DNA of 64,000 nt. It comes from Oenococcus kitaharae. GTDB taxonomy: Bacteria; Bacillota; Bacilli; Lactobacillales; Lactobacillaceae. Of this stretch, positions 44,568 through 53,473 are shown one piece after another. The notes under the pieces were generated by a model. That model saw only the letters and a list, made by a program, of their open reading frames with translations. It was not told the DNA's origin and did no database searches. Each line of letters begins with the position of its first letter. Position 1 is the stretch's first letter. Position numbers and translations under genes: made by a program. The DNA lies in assembly GCF_025758695.1 (NCBI RefSeq), contig NZ_JANJQP010000001.1, forward strand, positions 310,001-374,000, given 5' to 3'.

Positions 44568-46208
44568 ATGGCTTTTGATGGACTTTTTCTGCACGCGATG
44601 ACAAAAGAATTGAATAAAGAATTGGCTGGCGGGCGGATTTCCAAGATCGCCTTCCCTTTCCCTTACGAAATTATCTTGACAGTCCGTTCTTTTGGCAAGA
44701 ACCAAAAGCTGCTGCTTTCTGCACATCCCGTCATGGCGCGTGCTCAAATTACGCAGGTTGATTTTGAAAACCCGATTACTGCGCCGAACTTCGTCATGGT
44801 CTTAAGGCGTTACTTGCAAGGCGGCAAAATTATTCAATTCAAACAGGTAGAAAACGACCGTATCTTGGAGATTTTAGTTGCAAACGCTAATGAAATCGGC
44901 GACGCTGCTTCTTATCGGATTGTGCTGGAAATCATGGGCAGGCATTCGAACATTTTCTTGTTGGATGCCGAGAATAAAATTGTCGAATTAATCAAGCATG
45001 TACCGGCTTCTGAAAACCGTGTCCGTGTTTTAATGCCCGGTGCTCAATACGAGCGGCCGCCCAAGCAGGATCTGATTGATCCTTTTAAATCAAGCGAGTT
45101 TACTTCCAGCGACCCCAAAGTTCTTTTCCAGCATTACCAAGGCATGTCGGCTTTGTCAGCACAAGAAGCGGCGCAGGCGGCCTATCTGCCCGACTGGTTC
45201 AAAAAATTTGATCAGGCTGAGCCAACGATGACAAAAAATGGCAGTAAAAGCGAATTTACCGTTTTCCCATACCAGACACTGACCGGGGAGAAGAAACAGT
45301 TTTCACTCCTGTCAGATCTCTTGGATAATTTTTATGCTGAATCAGCCAACGAATCCCGCGTGCATGCATTATCGTCTCAAATTGACCAGGTTGTTAAAAA
45401 CGAACTGCATAAAAACCGCCGTAAGCTCACAAGGCTGAATGGTGATCTGATGAAAACAGATCAAGCCGAAGATGACCGGATTAATGGCGAACTTTTAACC
45501 GCCTTCCAACAGCAGGTCACACATGGTGCAAACACCGTCACGCTGAAAAACTATTATAACGGCCAAGACAGAAAAATCCAGCTGGATCCAAAAATTTCTG
45601 CTAATGCCAATGCCCAAAAATACTTTACTAAATATCAAAAACTGAAAAAATCAGTTAAACATCTCAATGAGCAAATCACTCTAACTTCGGCCGACCTGAA
45701 TTATTTTGAAACGATTGACGAACAGCTCAAAGACGCCTCTCCCAAAGATCTTGACCAGATTAAACTTGAATTAGTCAACCAAGGCGTTCTCAAAGACAAA
45801 AAAGCAAACAAGAATCCAGCCAAGAAAAGAAACAATGCCGCCAAACCGGATCAGTTCCTTTCCGGTGACCAAACAGCAATCGAAGTTGGTAAAAACAATT
45901 TCCAAAATGACGAACTTAGTCTAAGACGTGCAAGAAAAGACGAAATCTGGCTTCATGTTCAAAAAATACCCGGTTCTCATGTGATTATTCATTCTAGCCA
46001 GCCGAGTGAGCAAACTCTAGTCGAGGCCGCTGAATTGGCCGCCTATTTCAGCAAAGCCAAGCACTCCGCCAATGTGCCAGTCGATTATCTGCCAGCTGGA
46101 AAATTGCATAAACCCAATGGTGCAAAACCAGGATTTGTGATTTTTGAAGGCCAGCAAACGATTTATGTTACACCAGACGCAGAATTAGTAGAAAAATTAA
46201 AAGTTTAA
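44568..46208 (+). CDS. rqcH: Ribosome quality control protein RqcH (NFACT / FbpA family)
   Basis: A 546-residue NFACT protein. N-terminal domain DGLFLHAMTKELNKEL and GGRISKI, a central coiled coil (about 270-410), and a C-terminal NFACT-R domain with ARKDEIWLHVQKIPGSHVII. It binds stalled 50S subunits and adds alanine tails. Such proteins were earlier annotated as fibronectin-binding. TAGACT lies 6 nt before ATG 44568 with no good SD, so it may be leaderless. Confidence 0.93.
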   Translation: MAFDGLFLHAMTKELNKELAGGRISKIAFPFPYEIILTVRSFGKNQKLLLSAHPVMARAQITQVDFENPITAPNFVMVLRRYLQGGKIIQFKQVENDRILEILVANANEIGDAASYRIVLEIMGRHSNIFLLDAENKIVELIKHVPASENRVRVLMPGAQYERPPKQDLIDPFKSSEFTSSDPKVLFQHYQGMSALSAQEAAQAAYLPDWFKKFDQAEPTMTKNGSKSEFTVFPYQTLTGEKKQFSLLSDLLDNFYAESANESRVHALSSQIDQVVKNELHKNRRKLTRLNGDLMKTDQAEDDRINGELLTAFQQQVTHGANTVTLKNYYNGQDRKIQLDPKISANANAQKYFTKYQKLKKSVKHLNEQITLTSADLNYFETIDEQLKDASPKDLDQIKLELVNQGVLKDKKANKNPAKKRNNAAKPDQFLSGDQTAIEVGKNNFQNDELSLRRARKDEIWLHVQKIPGSHVIIHSSQPSEQTLVEAAELAAYFSKAKHSANVPVDYLPAGKLHKPNGAKPGFVIFEGQQTIYVTPDAELVEKLKV

Positions 46209-46251
46209 AAAACGTTAATTCCATTGTCCTGCAATTGAATTAACGTTTTTT
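46207..46251. terminator. 15-bp stem terminator
   Basis: AAAAAACGTTAATTC (46207-46221) pairs perfectly with GAATTAACGTTTTTT (46237-46251) around a 15-base loop. It ends rqcH and the convergent rluD-type gene. Confidence 0.85.
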
Positions 46252-47242
46252 AATGCGACATATTTCTCAATTTTGTCAGCATATTTTGAAACTCTTCAGG
46301 TAAAGTTGCCGTGAATACAAGCTCTTTTCCTGTGTGTGGTTGCGTTAAAGCCAGGCTTGCTGCATGCAGGAATTGGCCCTTTCCTGGCAATGTTTTTTTT
46401 GGGCCGTATAGCGGGTCTGCCGCGACTGGATGGCCGATAAAAGCCATGTGTACTCTAATTTGATGGGTGCGGCCAGTCTCTAAGACGGCCTGAATCAAAG
46501 CGAAGTTGTCAAACTGTTCCAATACCGTAAAATGTGTAACCGCTTCTCGCCCGCCGGCAACAACGGCTTGTTTTTGACGGTTCTTAGGATCACGGCCAAT
46601 CGGTGCATTAATTGTGCCGCTTTTTTCGGAAAAGCGGCCATGTACAATCGCGAGATATTTTCGTCCTGTTTTATGTAATTTTAATTGTGCGGATAATTTT
46701 TCGTGGGCAAAATTATTTTTTGCAACCATTAAAAGGCCGCTTGTATCTTTATCAATACGGTGCACGATCCCGGGACGAAATTCGCCGTTGATTGTTGACA
46801 GAGGTGCGTGAGCCAAAAGTGCATTAACCAAGGTGTGGTCAGCGTGTCCAGCACTTGGGTGCACAACCATCCCGGATGGTTTGTTGACAACCAGCAGATC
46901 ATCATCCTCATAAACAATATCAAGCGGTATGTTTTCAGCCGTTAAAGATAAGGGCTTGCTTTGGGGAAACGTGACCTGAATCTTGTCGTCAGGGTTTACT
47001 TGATACTTAGAAGCGCGGCTTTCCCCGTTTACTGTGACGTAACTTTCTTTAATTAGCTGATCAATCCGGCTGCGGGAAGCATCGGCAATTTTCTCGGAAA
47101 GGACTTTGTCCAAGCGACCCTTCTCATTTTTAATTGTGACTGTCAGTGTTTTGATGGTTTTGCTGCTCGATTTTCTGGAAATAATTGATCGCTTTTTTGC
47201 TGGTCCAAATTCGGTAATGCTGATCTTCAAAATTGAATTCAA
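46250..47242 (-). CDS. RluD-family 23S rRNA / tRNA pseudouridine synthase
   Basis: An RNA pseudouridine synthase with an N-terminal S4 RNA-binding domain (RLDKVLSEKIADASRSRIDQ) and the catalytic HRIDKDTSGLL motif (Asp essential). It modifies rRNA. The start is unclear: the frame is open to TTG 47242 but this overlaps ebsA by 113 bases. Around the expected start (KTLTVTIKNEKGRLDKVL, about 47152-47100) there is no ATG, GTG or good TTG except TTG in GRLDK, which has AGAAGGG before it but would cut the first residues. Non-standard initiation or a lost start codon is possible. Confidence 0.85.
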   Translation of the reverse strand: MNSILKISITEFGPAKKRSIISRKSSSKTIKTLTVTIKNEKGRLDKVLSEKIADASRSRIDQLIKESYVTVNGESRASKYQVNPDDKIQVTFPQSKPLSLTAENIPLDIVYEDDDLLVVNKPSGMVVHPSAGHADHTLVNALLAHAPLSTINGEFRPGIVHRIDKDTSGLLMVAKNNFAHEKLSAQLKLHKTGRKYLAIVHGRFSEKSGTINAPIGRDPKNRQKQAVVAGGREAVTHFTVLEQFDNFALIQAVLETGRTHQIRVHMAFIGHPVAADPLYGPKKTLPGKGQFLHAASLALTQPHTGKELVFTATLPEEFQNMLTKLRNMSH

Positions 47243-47546
47243 CTAGTCTTTTCTTTAAGTCCAGCCGCGTGATCACCAAATTCTTAATATCAATCTCTAA
47301 ATCATTACCGACAAAAATGCTTTGAAACAAAATATGGTCATCATCGATCAATAATCGTAAGCGTAGAAAATAGAAGAGCAGAGTCAGCACAAGTACTGCC
47401 CAAACAACAAAAGCCGTGAATGCCAGACGTGAAAATTCCAGCTGGACAATCAGAGTGATGAAAACAAAGATACCCAGCCAAATGAGACTCATCTGGCCTT
47501 TAAAATTTAAATCCTGGTAAAAAGTAATTAGACGCTTCTTTTTCAT
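47130..47546 (-). CDS. EbsA family protein
   Basis: A 138-residue membrane protein with two helices (about 20-62), a short beta-rich domain and a polar tail, resembling EbsA of enterococci and lactobacilli (LNFKGQMSLIWLG, then LRLRLLIDDDHILFQSIFVG). The molecular role of EbsA is not settled, though it was first linked to cell-surface traits. ATG 47546 has TATAAT 7 nt upstream and no SD, like several other genes here. It overlaps the long form of the RluD-type frame. Confidence 0.65.
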   Translation of the reverse strand: MKKKRLITFYQDLNFKGQMSLIWLGIFVFITLIVQLEFSRLAFTAFVVWAVLVLTLLFYFLRLRLLIDDDHILFQSIFVGNDLEIDIKNLVITRLDLKKRLVEFNFEDQHYRIWTSKKAINYFQKIEQQNHQNTDSHN

Positions 47547-47569
47547 TGTGTTCATTATAAAACAAACGC

Positions 47570-48700
47570 TTAGCGAATTTTTTTGCCCCAAAACTGGTAG
47601 AGGTCTGTCCGAATTGGGCCGTTATATAATTTACGTTTTTTAGTTGCGCGCTGACCATAAAAATGTTCAAAATCTTCATCGCTAGTGAGGATATATTTGC
47701 TCCAAGTCGGCATATTATTATAAATCTCACCCATCTGCCCATAAAGCAACCGTGCATCTTCCAACTCGCCTAAACGCTGGCCATAGGGCGGGTTAGCAAC
47801 GATAATGCCGTTCAATTTATCAGTGGACCAATCCTTGACGGCTAGCTGCTTAAAGGTGATGTCGTTATAAAGGCCAGCCTTTCTCGCGTTTTCCTTGGAA
47901 ATACGGATCATGTTGCCGTCAATATCGTATCCGCTGATATCTAGTTCTTGATCATAGTGAGCAAGGCTGTCAGCTTCATCACGCACATCGTCGCTGATTT
48001 TTTTGTCAAACCAGCCCCAATCTTCAATTTGGAAACGGCGATTCATGCCCGGAGCGATATTTTTACCAATCAAGGCTGCTTCGATTGGAATTGTCCCTGA
48101 ACCGCAAACTGGGTCAACAAAAGGATTGTCGATAAACCAATTAGTAAGCAGTATCAAAGCTGCGGCAAAATTTTCCTTTAACGGTGCACCACCATGTTCA
48201 GTCCGGTAGCCGCGTTTAAACAAAGATTCACCGCTGGTATCAATCATAATCCGGACATTATTTTTATCGATTCGAATATCAATACCAACATACTGACCTG
48301 TTTCCGGCAAGTCGTCATGTCCCGTCTGAGCTCTTAAAGCTTCAACAATTGCCTTTTTCGTGATTCGCTGAATGTCCGGCACACTAAAAAGCTGTGAATC
48401 ATGGCTGTGTGCTTCAGCGACCGGAAATTCATCATCCCAATTGATAAATTCGCTCCAAGGCAGAGCCTTAACTGATTCAAATAAGTCGTCAAAACGCAAA
48501 GTATGAAATTCGCCGACTAAAATTTTGACACGATCGGCCGTTCGCAGCCAAAGATTTGTTTTTAAAATATCCCGCTGCGTGCCGGAAAAACGAACAAATC
48601 CGTTTTCCGTCCTAGTTGCATAGCCTAAATTTTTCAGTTCTTTAGCAGCCAGAGATTCAATCCCTTGTCCGCAAGTCGCGATTAAATTAAAATTATCCAT
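47570..48700 (-). CDS. THUMP-domain class I SAM-dependent rRNA methyltransferase (RlmL/YpsC-like)
   Basis: A 376-residue RNA methyltransferase. The N-terminal THUMP/ferredoxin-like part (1-160, LIATCGQGIESLAAKELKNLGY) binds RNA, and the Rossmann part has FVDPVCGSGTIPIEAALIG and IIVANPPYGQRLG (NPPY catalytic motif). This is the YpsC/RlmL-N family, which makes m2G in 23S rRNA. TAGAAT lies 6 nt before ATG 48700. In Bacillus and many lactic bacteria ypsC lies near ypsA, which is also in this window. Confidence 0.92.
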   Translation of the reverse strand: MDNFNLIATCGQGIESLAAKELKNLGYATRTENGFVRFSGTQRDILKTNLWLRTADRVKILVGEFHTLRFDDLFESVKALPWSEFINWDDEFPVAEAHSHDSQLFSVPDIQRITKKAIVEALRAQTGHDDLPETGQYVGIDIRIDKNNVRIMIDTSGESLFKRGYRTEHGGAPLKENFAAALILLTNWFIDNPFVDPVCGSGTIPIEAALIGKNIAPGMNRRFQIEDWGWFDKKISDDVRDEADSLAHYDQELDISGYDIDGNMIRISKENARKAGLYNDITFKQLAVKDWSTDKLNGIIVANPPYGQRLGELEDARLLYGQMGEIYNNMPTWSKYILTSDEDFEHFYGQRATKKRKLYNGPIRTDLYQFWGKKIR

Positions 48701-48841
48701 CGCCTTATTCTACTCGATCAGGGCAACAGTTAAAAATAGACTCTTATTTTTTGTTAAAGGGTCTCGGATGTTGTCAGCAGAATTCAAAAAAATATATTCA
48801 AAGATTACAATTTAGGTATCAGCTTTTTGGGGGTTTACAGC

Positions 48842-50545
48842 TTGGCAAATAAAAAAATTGTGATTGTTGGCACGGGTTTTGCGGCAGTGTATGCTGCCAA
48901 AAAATTAGCAAGGCATTTTAAAAAACATTCAGGCATCGATCTGATCATCATCAGTCAATCCTCTGATCTGGCCTCTTTTGCGACCTTACGCGGTATTGCC
49001 ACCGATCGCCTCTTGGTCGGTAAAAGCGGTTACGATCTGCAAAACATTTTTCATGCCGGTAAGAATGTGCAAATCGTCACGGACCAGCTTTTGTCTGTCG
49101 ACTTTGCCAACAAGAAAATTATCACCAGCAACGGCCCCCTTAGTTACGACTTTTTGATTTTATCAGCTGATGACGCGTCAGAAAAAGAGCCGGTACCGGG
49201 AATTAGCCAGGCCGCTTTTCGCCTGACAAACACTGACCAGGCTCTCAGTCTGAGAAACAATGTACAGACAAGCATTCATTTGGGTGCTGTTGCCACTGAC
49301 CTGGAAAAACGCCGTTCGCTGCTGTCTATTTCTGTGATCGGAGCCGGTTACGAGGGTTTGCAGATCATGGCTGATTTAATCAATTGGCGAGACAGACTGG
49401 CTTTAGAAAATAAAATCGATCCTACTGAAATTCAGCTGTCATTAATCGATAAACAAAAAGATCCGCTTGATCGTTTTCCGGAAAAACTGAATCAAAAAAT
49501 CAACACCTATCTGAAGGATAACCAGGTCAGGCTTTTATCAAACGCTGAAATCGTCTCAGCCGGCCCGGGTTATGTTGATTTATTCGATGGCAAAAAGCTG
49601 TTTGCCTCAACTGTCATTTGGTCCGCCGATGATCCGAATAATTGGCTGAATGGCATTTTTGGCTCGCAATCGAGCAATGCCGGCCATGTCTCAATCAAGC
49701 CCACAGGCCAATCCTTAGCTGACCCTGCTATCTATGTCGTCGGCAGTCATGCCAGCATTAATGACCAAGGCGACAATCAAGAACCATTGTCGCTGGCTGG
49801 CGACGAAATCGCTATCCAGCAATCTGTTAAAACAGTCGCGAAAAACGTCGCATCAGCGATCAAGCATAAAGACAAGCTTCGGCTAATGAAAGATAAACCG
49901 GTTCAGCAAACACTGTCTTTAAAAAAGAAGCTGACTATCGCGACAACAAAAAGCGGCAAACAAATATCCGGATTGCATGCACGCTGGATACAAAAAAGAA
50001 ATGTTCTCGCCTTTTTCTTACATATCGGCAGCTTTTATTATCTATGGCATTGGCTGACTAAAAAGGCCGTTAATCGAAACATCCTTCAAGGAACCAGACA
50101 TGCTGTGTGGGGATTGGCAGCACGCCTATTTCTCGCTTTAATTTGGCTGGTTGCCGGACTTAGTCTACTCGCTCAATCACAAACGGCACTAGCTGATCAT
50201 TTACCGACATTTGTGCTGGGCGATTTTTTGCTGCGGACCAATTTTGATTCAGACTTGCATGCTGTTGTGACGATTTTGATCTTCACAATTTCAGTCAGTC
50301 TATTCTTAGGATTTTTCACATGGCTCTCGGCTCTGTTTTCAATCCTACTGTTAGTCTTTTTAGTCCTGAATCACGCTTTTATCTGGTCATATATATGGGT
50401 CTTTCCGATGACACTGGCCATCATGAATGGATCCGGACGCATTTTAGGCCTTGATAAATATTGGCTTCCGTGGTTGGGTAAAACATACTATCGCCTGCGC
50501 TACGGCCGTCCCAAGCTGCTTTATCGAGATGAAAACATCAAATAA
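48842..50545 (+). CDS. Ndh2-like FAD oxidoreductase fused to a four-helix membrane domain
   Basis: A 567-residue protein. Residues 1-390 resemble type II NADH dehydrogenases: FAD site IVIVGTGFAAVYAA and NADH site SVIGAGYEGLQIM are intact. The usual C-terminal FAD contact GD is changed to IYVVGSHASI, and no AQxAxQ quinone motif is visible. Residues about 425-545 form four membrane helices (DoxX-like pattern). NDH-2 with an extra C-terminal membrane domain is the layout of the Ndh2 enzyme of flavin-based extracellular electron transfer in Listeria, but no pplA, eetA/B or fmnA/B genes are next to it. TTG 48842 has GGGGG 8 nt before it. Confidence 0.7.
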   Translation: MANKKIVIVGTGFAAVYAAKKLARHFKKHSGIDLIIISQSSDLASFATLRGIATDRLLVGKSGYDLQNIFHAGKNVQIVTDQLLSVDFANKKIITSNGPLSYDFLILSADDASEKEPVPGISQAAFRLTNTDQALSLRNNVQTSIHLGAVATDLEKRRSLLSISVIGAGYEGLQIMADLINWRDRLALENKIDPTEIQLSLIDKQKDPLDRFPEKLNQKINTYLKDNQVRLLSNAEIVSAGPGYVDLFDGKKLFASTVIWSADDPNNWLNGIFGSQSSNAGHVSIKPTGQSLADPAIYVVGSHASINDQGDNQEPLSLAGDEIAIQQSVKTVAKNVASAIKHKDKLRLMKDKPVQQTLSLKKKLTIATTKSGKQISGLHARWIQKRNVLAFFLHIGSFYYLWHWLTKKAVNRNILQGTRHAVWGLAARLFLALIWLVAGLSLLAQSQTALADHLPTFVLGDFLLRTNFDSDLHAVVTILIFTISVSLFLGFFTWLSALFSILLLVFLVLNHAFIWSYIWVFPMTLAIMNGSGRILGLDKYWLPWLGKTYYRLRYGRPKLLYRDENIK

Positions 50546-50574
50546 CCTCTTGCGGGGCTTTTTTTCGACAAAAA

Positions 50575-50592
50575 AACCGCATTACTGCGGTT
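50575..50592 (-). terminator. Terminator of rnpB
   Basis: AACCGCA (50575-50581) pairs with TGCGGTT (50586-50592) around TTAC. On the minus strand the stem is followed by a run of seven T, right after the RNase P RNA. Confidence 0.8.
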
Positions 50593-50597
50593 GCCTC

Positions 50598-50980
50598 GGC
50601 AAATCTATAGGCCATGTTATGTTCCGAATACAGTTGGCAGCCGTATTCTTCGACAATCATCTATCTACCGATATTTTGCAACATCGGTGTCAATTTTTAC
50701 TTCATTTAGCTAAATTGACCGCCCCTACCAAAAGTTTGGGTTGCCCGCTTGCAGGGTTTACGTCGTCTCACTTCCCCAGTTTCCCGGTTCTTCGTCGCTA
50801 TAGCACTTTTATAGGATAATCACGCATGCCGAAGTTTAGCGCTTTTTCCAGCCGTCGGATAACACGAATGCCACCCACCTTCGCTTATTAGGCTCGGTAC
50901 AAAAACTCCAATCATCGCAGATCGGACGGGCATGGACCTTCCTCACGAGTCTTTCATCGCGCAATTGTCCGATTTGCCTT
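50598..50980 (-). ncRNA. rnpB: RNase P RNA, type B
   Basis: About 380 nt on the minus strand with the conserved RNase P core: GAGGAAGGTCCATGC near the 5' end (P4/CR I), GTAAACCC, CAACCCAAACTTTTGGTAGGGG (split: CAACCCAAA, then TTTTGGTAGGGG, the P15 CCA-binding loop), TAGATAGATGATTG and ACATGGCCTATAG at the 3' end. The terminal helix P1 forms between GGCAAATC at the 5' end and GATTTGCC at the 3' end. The layout matches the Bacillus type B form. TATAAT (plus strand 50986-50991) lies just upstream. The ORFs that cross it are spurious. Confidence 0.93.
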
Positions 50981-50985
50981 TATTA

Positions 50986-50991
50986 ATTATA
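50986..50991 (-). promoter_or_regulatory. -10 box of rnpB
   Basis: TATAAT on the minus strand, about 6 bases before the folded 5' end of RNase P RNA. No good -35 is seen at 16-18 bp. Useful as a reference for -10 to start spacing in this genome. Confidence 0.6.
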
Positions 50992-51034
50992 CACGTGCCT
51001 GTTCATCCGCATCTTTTTTTGTGATTGTTTCTAT

Positions 51035-51062
51035 TTGGTGCAGTGAGCTTTCGTGCTAGACT
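51035..51062 (+). promoter_or_regulatory. Predicted promoter of pepF
   Basis: TTGGTG (51035-51040) and TAGACT (51057-51062) are 16 bp apart, about 33 bases before the pepF ATG, which has its own SD TAGGAGGAAG. Confidence 0.5.
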
Positions 51063-51094
51063 TTTCATAAAAGTTTTAGGAGGAAGTAAGTTAA

Positions 51095-52891
51095 ATGGCT
51101 GAATTAAAAGCACGTTCGGAGTTCGATGAGAAAGAAAAATGGGATTTACGGCCTTTGTTTGCCGATGAAAATGCCTTTTTGAGAGAAATCAGCGACAGTC
51201 TGGACCAGATCAACGAATTCAAGAAAAATTTTCAAGGGCATTTGGACACTTTCGATGATTTCGATAAAGCCTTAAAAATTTATGAACAGATTGCAATTGA
51301 TATTGATCATATTGCGAACTATGGTTTTATGCCGCAGACCTCAGATTTTTCCGATGAAAAATACGGTGAAATCGCGCATGCTGCACAGGATTACACGACC
51401 AAAGCAAGTGTTGAGCTCAGCTTTTGGGATGATGCACTCGTCAAAGCTGATGACAGTGTCCTAGATGAGATTGGCCAAAATCCAAGGTACGCGGCCTTGC
51501 TTCGACACACGAAAATCACAAAAAAAACATATCTGGGTGATGCTGTTGAAAAGACTATTTCTAATTTGCAGAATGCTTTGAATACGCCTTATGACGTATA
51601 CACAAAACTGCGTGCCGGCGATTATCATATGGCTGATTTTATGGCTCATGGCAAGACATATAAAAACTCATTTGTTACCTATGAGAACTTCTATCAGAAT
51701 GATGCCGATGCCGAGATTCGAGAAAAGTCTTTTCGCTCATTTTCGGCTGGCTTGAGCGCCAATGAAAATGCTGCTGCAGCAGCCTATCTAAATCAAGTGA
51801 TTAATGAGAAAACCTTGGCTACTATGCGCGGGTATGACTCGGTTTTTGATTATTTGTTAGCACCTCAGGAAGTTGACCGCAGCATGTTTGACCGCCAAAT
51901 CGATTTAATCATGAATGATTTTGCGCCGGTCGCTCAAAAGTATTTAAAACATGTTGCCCAAGTTAATCATTTATCCAAAATGACTTTTGCCGATTGGAAA
52001 CTGGATCTGGATCCTGATTTGAATCCTGAAGTCAGCATCGAAGATGGCTATAACTACGTCATGAATGCCACTGCCCAATTGGGCGATGAGTACACGGAGA
52101 CAATCAAGCCTTTCTTAAAAGACCGCTGGGTGGATTTTCCAGCCAACATAGGTAAAGATTCTGGTGGTTATACGACCTTCCCCTATGGCACACATCCCTA
52201 CATTCTAATGAGTTGGACTGGGCGCCTGTCAGATGTCTATACATTGGTACATGAAATCGGCCACGCCGGGCAAGGCAGCTTGTCAGCCAAGAATCAAAGT
52301 TATTACAACTATGAACCTTCGACCTACTTTGTCGAAGGCCCCTCGACTTTTAACGAATTGCTGCTGTCTGATTATTTGGAAAATCAATCAGATGATCCAC
52401 GGACAAAACGTTTCGCCCTGGCTCACCGCTTAAGTGACACTTATTTCCATAATTTCATTACGCATCTAACTGAGGCCGCCTTCCAGCGCGAAGTCTACAC
52501 GCTGATTGACGAAGGCAAATCCTTTAATGCCGATCGTTTGAATCAGATTATGAAAGGCGTTTTGTCTAAATTCTGGGGCGATGCAGTTGAAATTGATGAT
52601 GATGCAGCTTTGACTTGGATGCGCCAGGCTCACTACTACATGGGCCTTTATTCTTATACCTATTCAGCTGGCTTGACGATCTCGACACAAGGCTTCATTA
52701 ATTTGAAAAAAGATCCCGAAAAGGGCCGCAAAGCTTGGCTGAATTTCCTGAAATTAGGCGGTTCTAAAGCGCCAATCGAGGCTGCAAAAGTCGCCGGAGT
52801 TGATGTCACTACGGATGCTGCTTTGAAAAACACGATTCAATTCTTATCTGATACCGTTGATCGGATTATTGCTTACACAGATGAAATCTAG
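51095..52891 (+). CDS. pepF: Oligoendopeptidase F (M3B family)
   Basis: A 598-residue cytosolic zinc endopeptidase cutting peptides of roughly 7-17 residues. VHEIGHAGQ carries the HExxH motif, and FVEGPSTFNELLL provides the third zinc ligand. N-terminal helical domain RSEFDEKEKWDLRPLFADE is typical. AGGAGG precedes ATG 51095. The next gene starts inside its last codons, so the two are co-translated. Confidence 0.96.
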   Translation: MAELKARSEFDEKEKWDLRPLFADENAFLREISDSLDQINEFKKNFQGHLDTFDDFDKALKIYEQIAIDIDHIANYGFMPQTSDFSDEKYGEIAHAAQDYTTKASVELSFWDDALVKADDSVLDEIGQNPRYAALLRHTKITKKTYLGDAVEKTISNLQNALNTPYDVYTKLRAGDYHMADFMAHGKTYKNSFVTYENFYQNDADAEIREKSFRSFSAGLSANENAAAAAYLNQVINEKTLATMRGYDSVFDYLLAPQEVDRSMFDRQIDLIMNDFAPVAQKYLKHVAQVNHLSKMTFADWKLDLDPDLNPEVSIEDGYNYVMNATAQLGDEYTETIKPFLKDRWVDFPANIGKDSGGYTTFPYGTHPYILMSWTGRLSDVYTLVHEIGHAGQGSLSAKNQSYYNYEPSTYFVEGPSTFNELLLSDYLENQSDDPRTKRFALAHRLSDTYFHNFITHLTEAAFQREVYTLIDEGKSFNADRLNQIMKGVLSKFWGDAVEIDDDAALTWMRQAHYYMGLYSYTYSAGLTISTQGFINLKKDPEKGRKAWLNFLKLGGSKAPIEAAKVAGVDVTTDAALKNTIQFLSDTVDRIIAYTDEI

Positions 52892-53462
52892 TTGGAAAAA
52901 TACACAACCGGGAGAGGAAAAATATTTCGTCCTCGGGGTTGAAAACATTGATCAAAATGCCTATTCAGCTATTAACGGTTGTGAAGCAGCTAGTTTGCTG
53001 GCTGCTTTGCACTTTGTCGGCAAAGCTCGTGAATTTGATTATCCGGCTTTTTTAAACACGATGCCGATCGATCCGGACGGCAATCCTTATAAGGGTTTTG
53101 GCGGATCGCCTTTTAAAAATATGCCCGGCAAGTTAGAAGCAATATTTATCGATCCCTTAGTCAGATGGGGCTCTCTTTTTGGATCGTTAACAGCGTTGCC
53201 AGGCGCCGAACTGAATGATTTATTGAAAATTGTAAAATTCGGATGGCCGCTACTGACCTATGTTTCGATTGGCTTTGCACCTTTTGGTGAAGAAGATTTT
53301 TCATTCGGCCATGAATTGACAAATAACCATGCCGTCGTCCTGGATGGTTATTCAGAAAGCTATGTGCATCTGTCCGACCCGATTGATGGTCAATATTGGC
53401 TGTTAAAAAGTCGTTTTAAAGAACGCTATGATGTCAGAAAATGGGCAGTCAAGATCGCATAA
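52881..53462 (+). CDS. C39-like peptidase family protein
   Basis: A 193-residue protein with a papain-like C39_2 pattern: catalytic Cys34 in INGCEAASLLAAL, a preceding Gln/Asn-containing ENIDQNAYSA, and His-Asp in NNHAVVLDGYS and VHLSDPIDG. No signal peptide is seen, so it may act inside the cell or be exported in another way. The substrate is unknown. ATG 52881 overlaps pepF by 11 bases; the longer TTG start at 52857 is less likely. In lactic bacteria this kind of protein is often seen near peptidase genes. Confidence 0.72.
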   Translation: MKSSWKNTQPGEEKYFVLGVENIDQNAYSAINGCEAASLLAALHFVGKAREFDYPAFLNTMPIDPDGNPYKGFGGSPFKNMPGKLEAIFIDPLVRWGSLFGSLTALPGAELNDLLKIVKFGWPLLTYVSIGFAPFGEEDFSFGHELTNNHAVVLDGYSESYVHLSDPIDGQYWLLKSRFKERYDVRKWAVKIA

Positions 53463-53473
53463 AACGTTTTTAC

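Noticed and set aside
50451-50819. 122-codon plus-strand frame after the Ndh2-like gene
   Set aside because: Overlaps the Ndh2-like C-terminus and the conserved RNase P RNA; its translation is the complement of rnpB.
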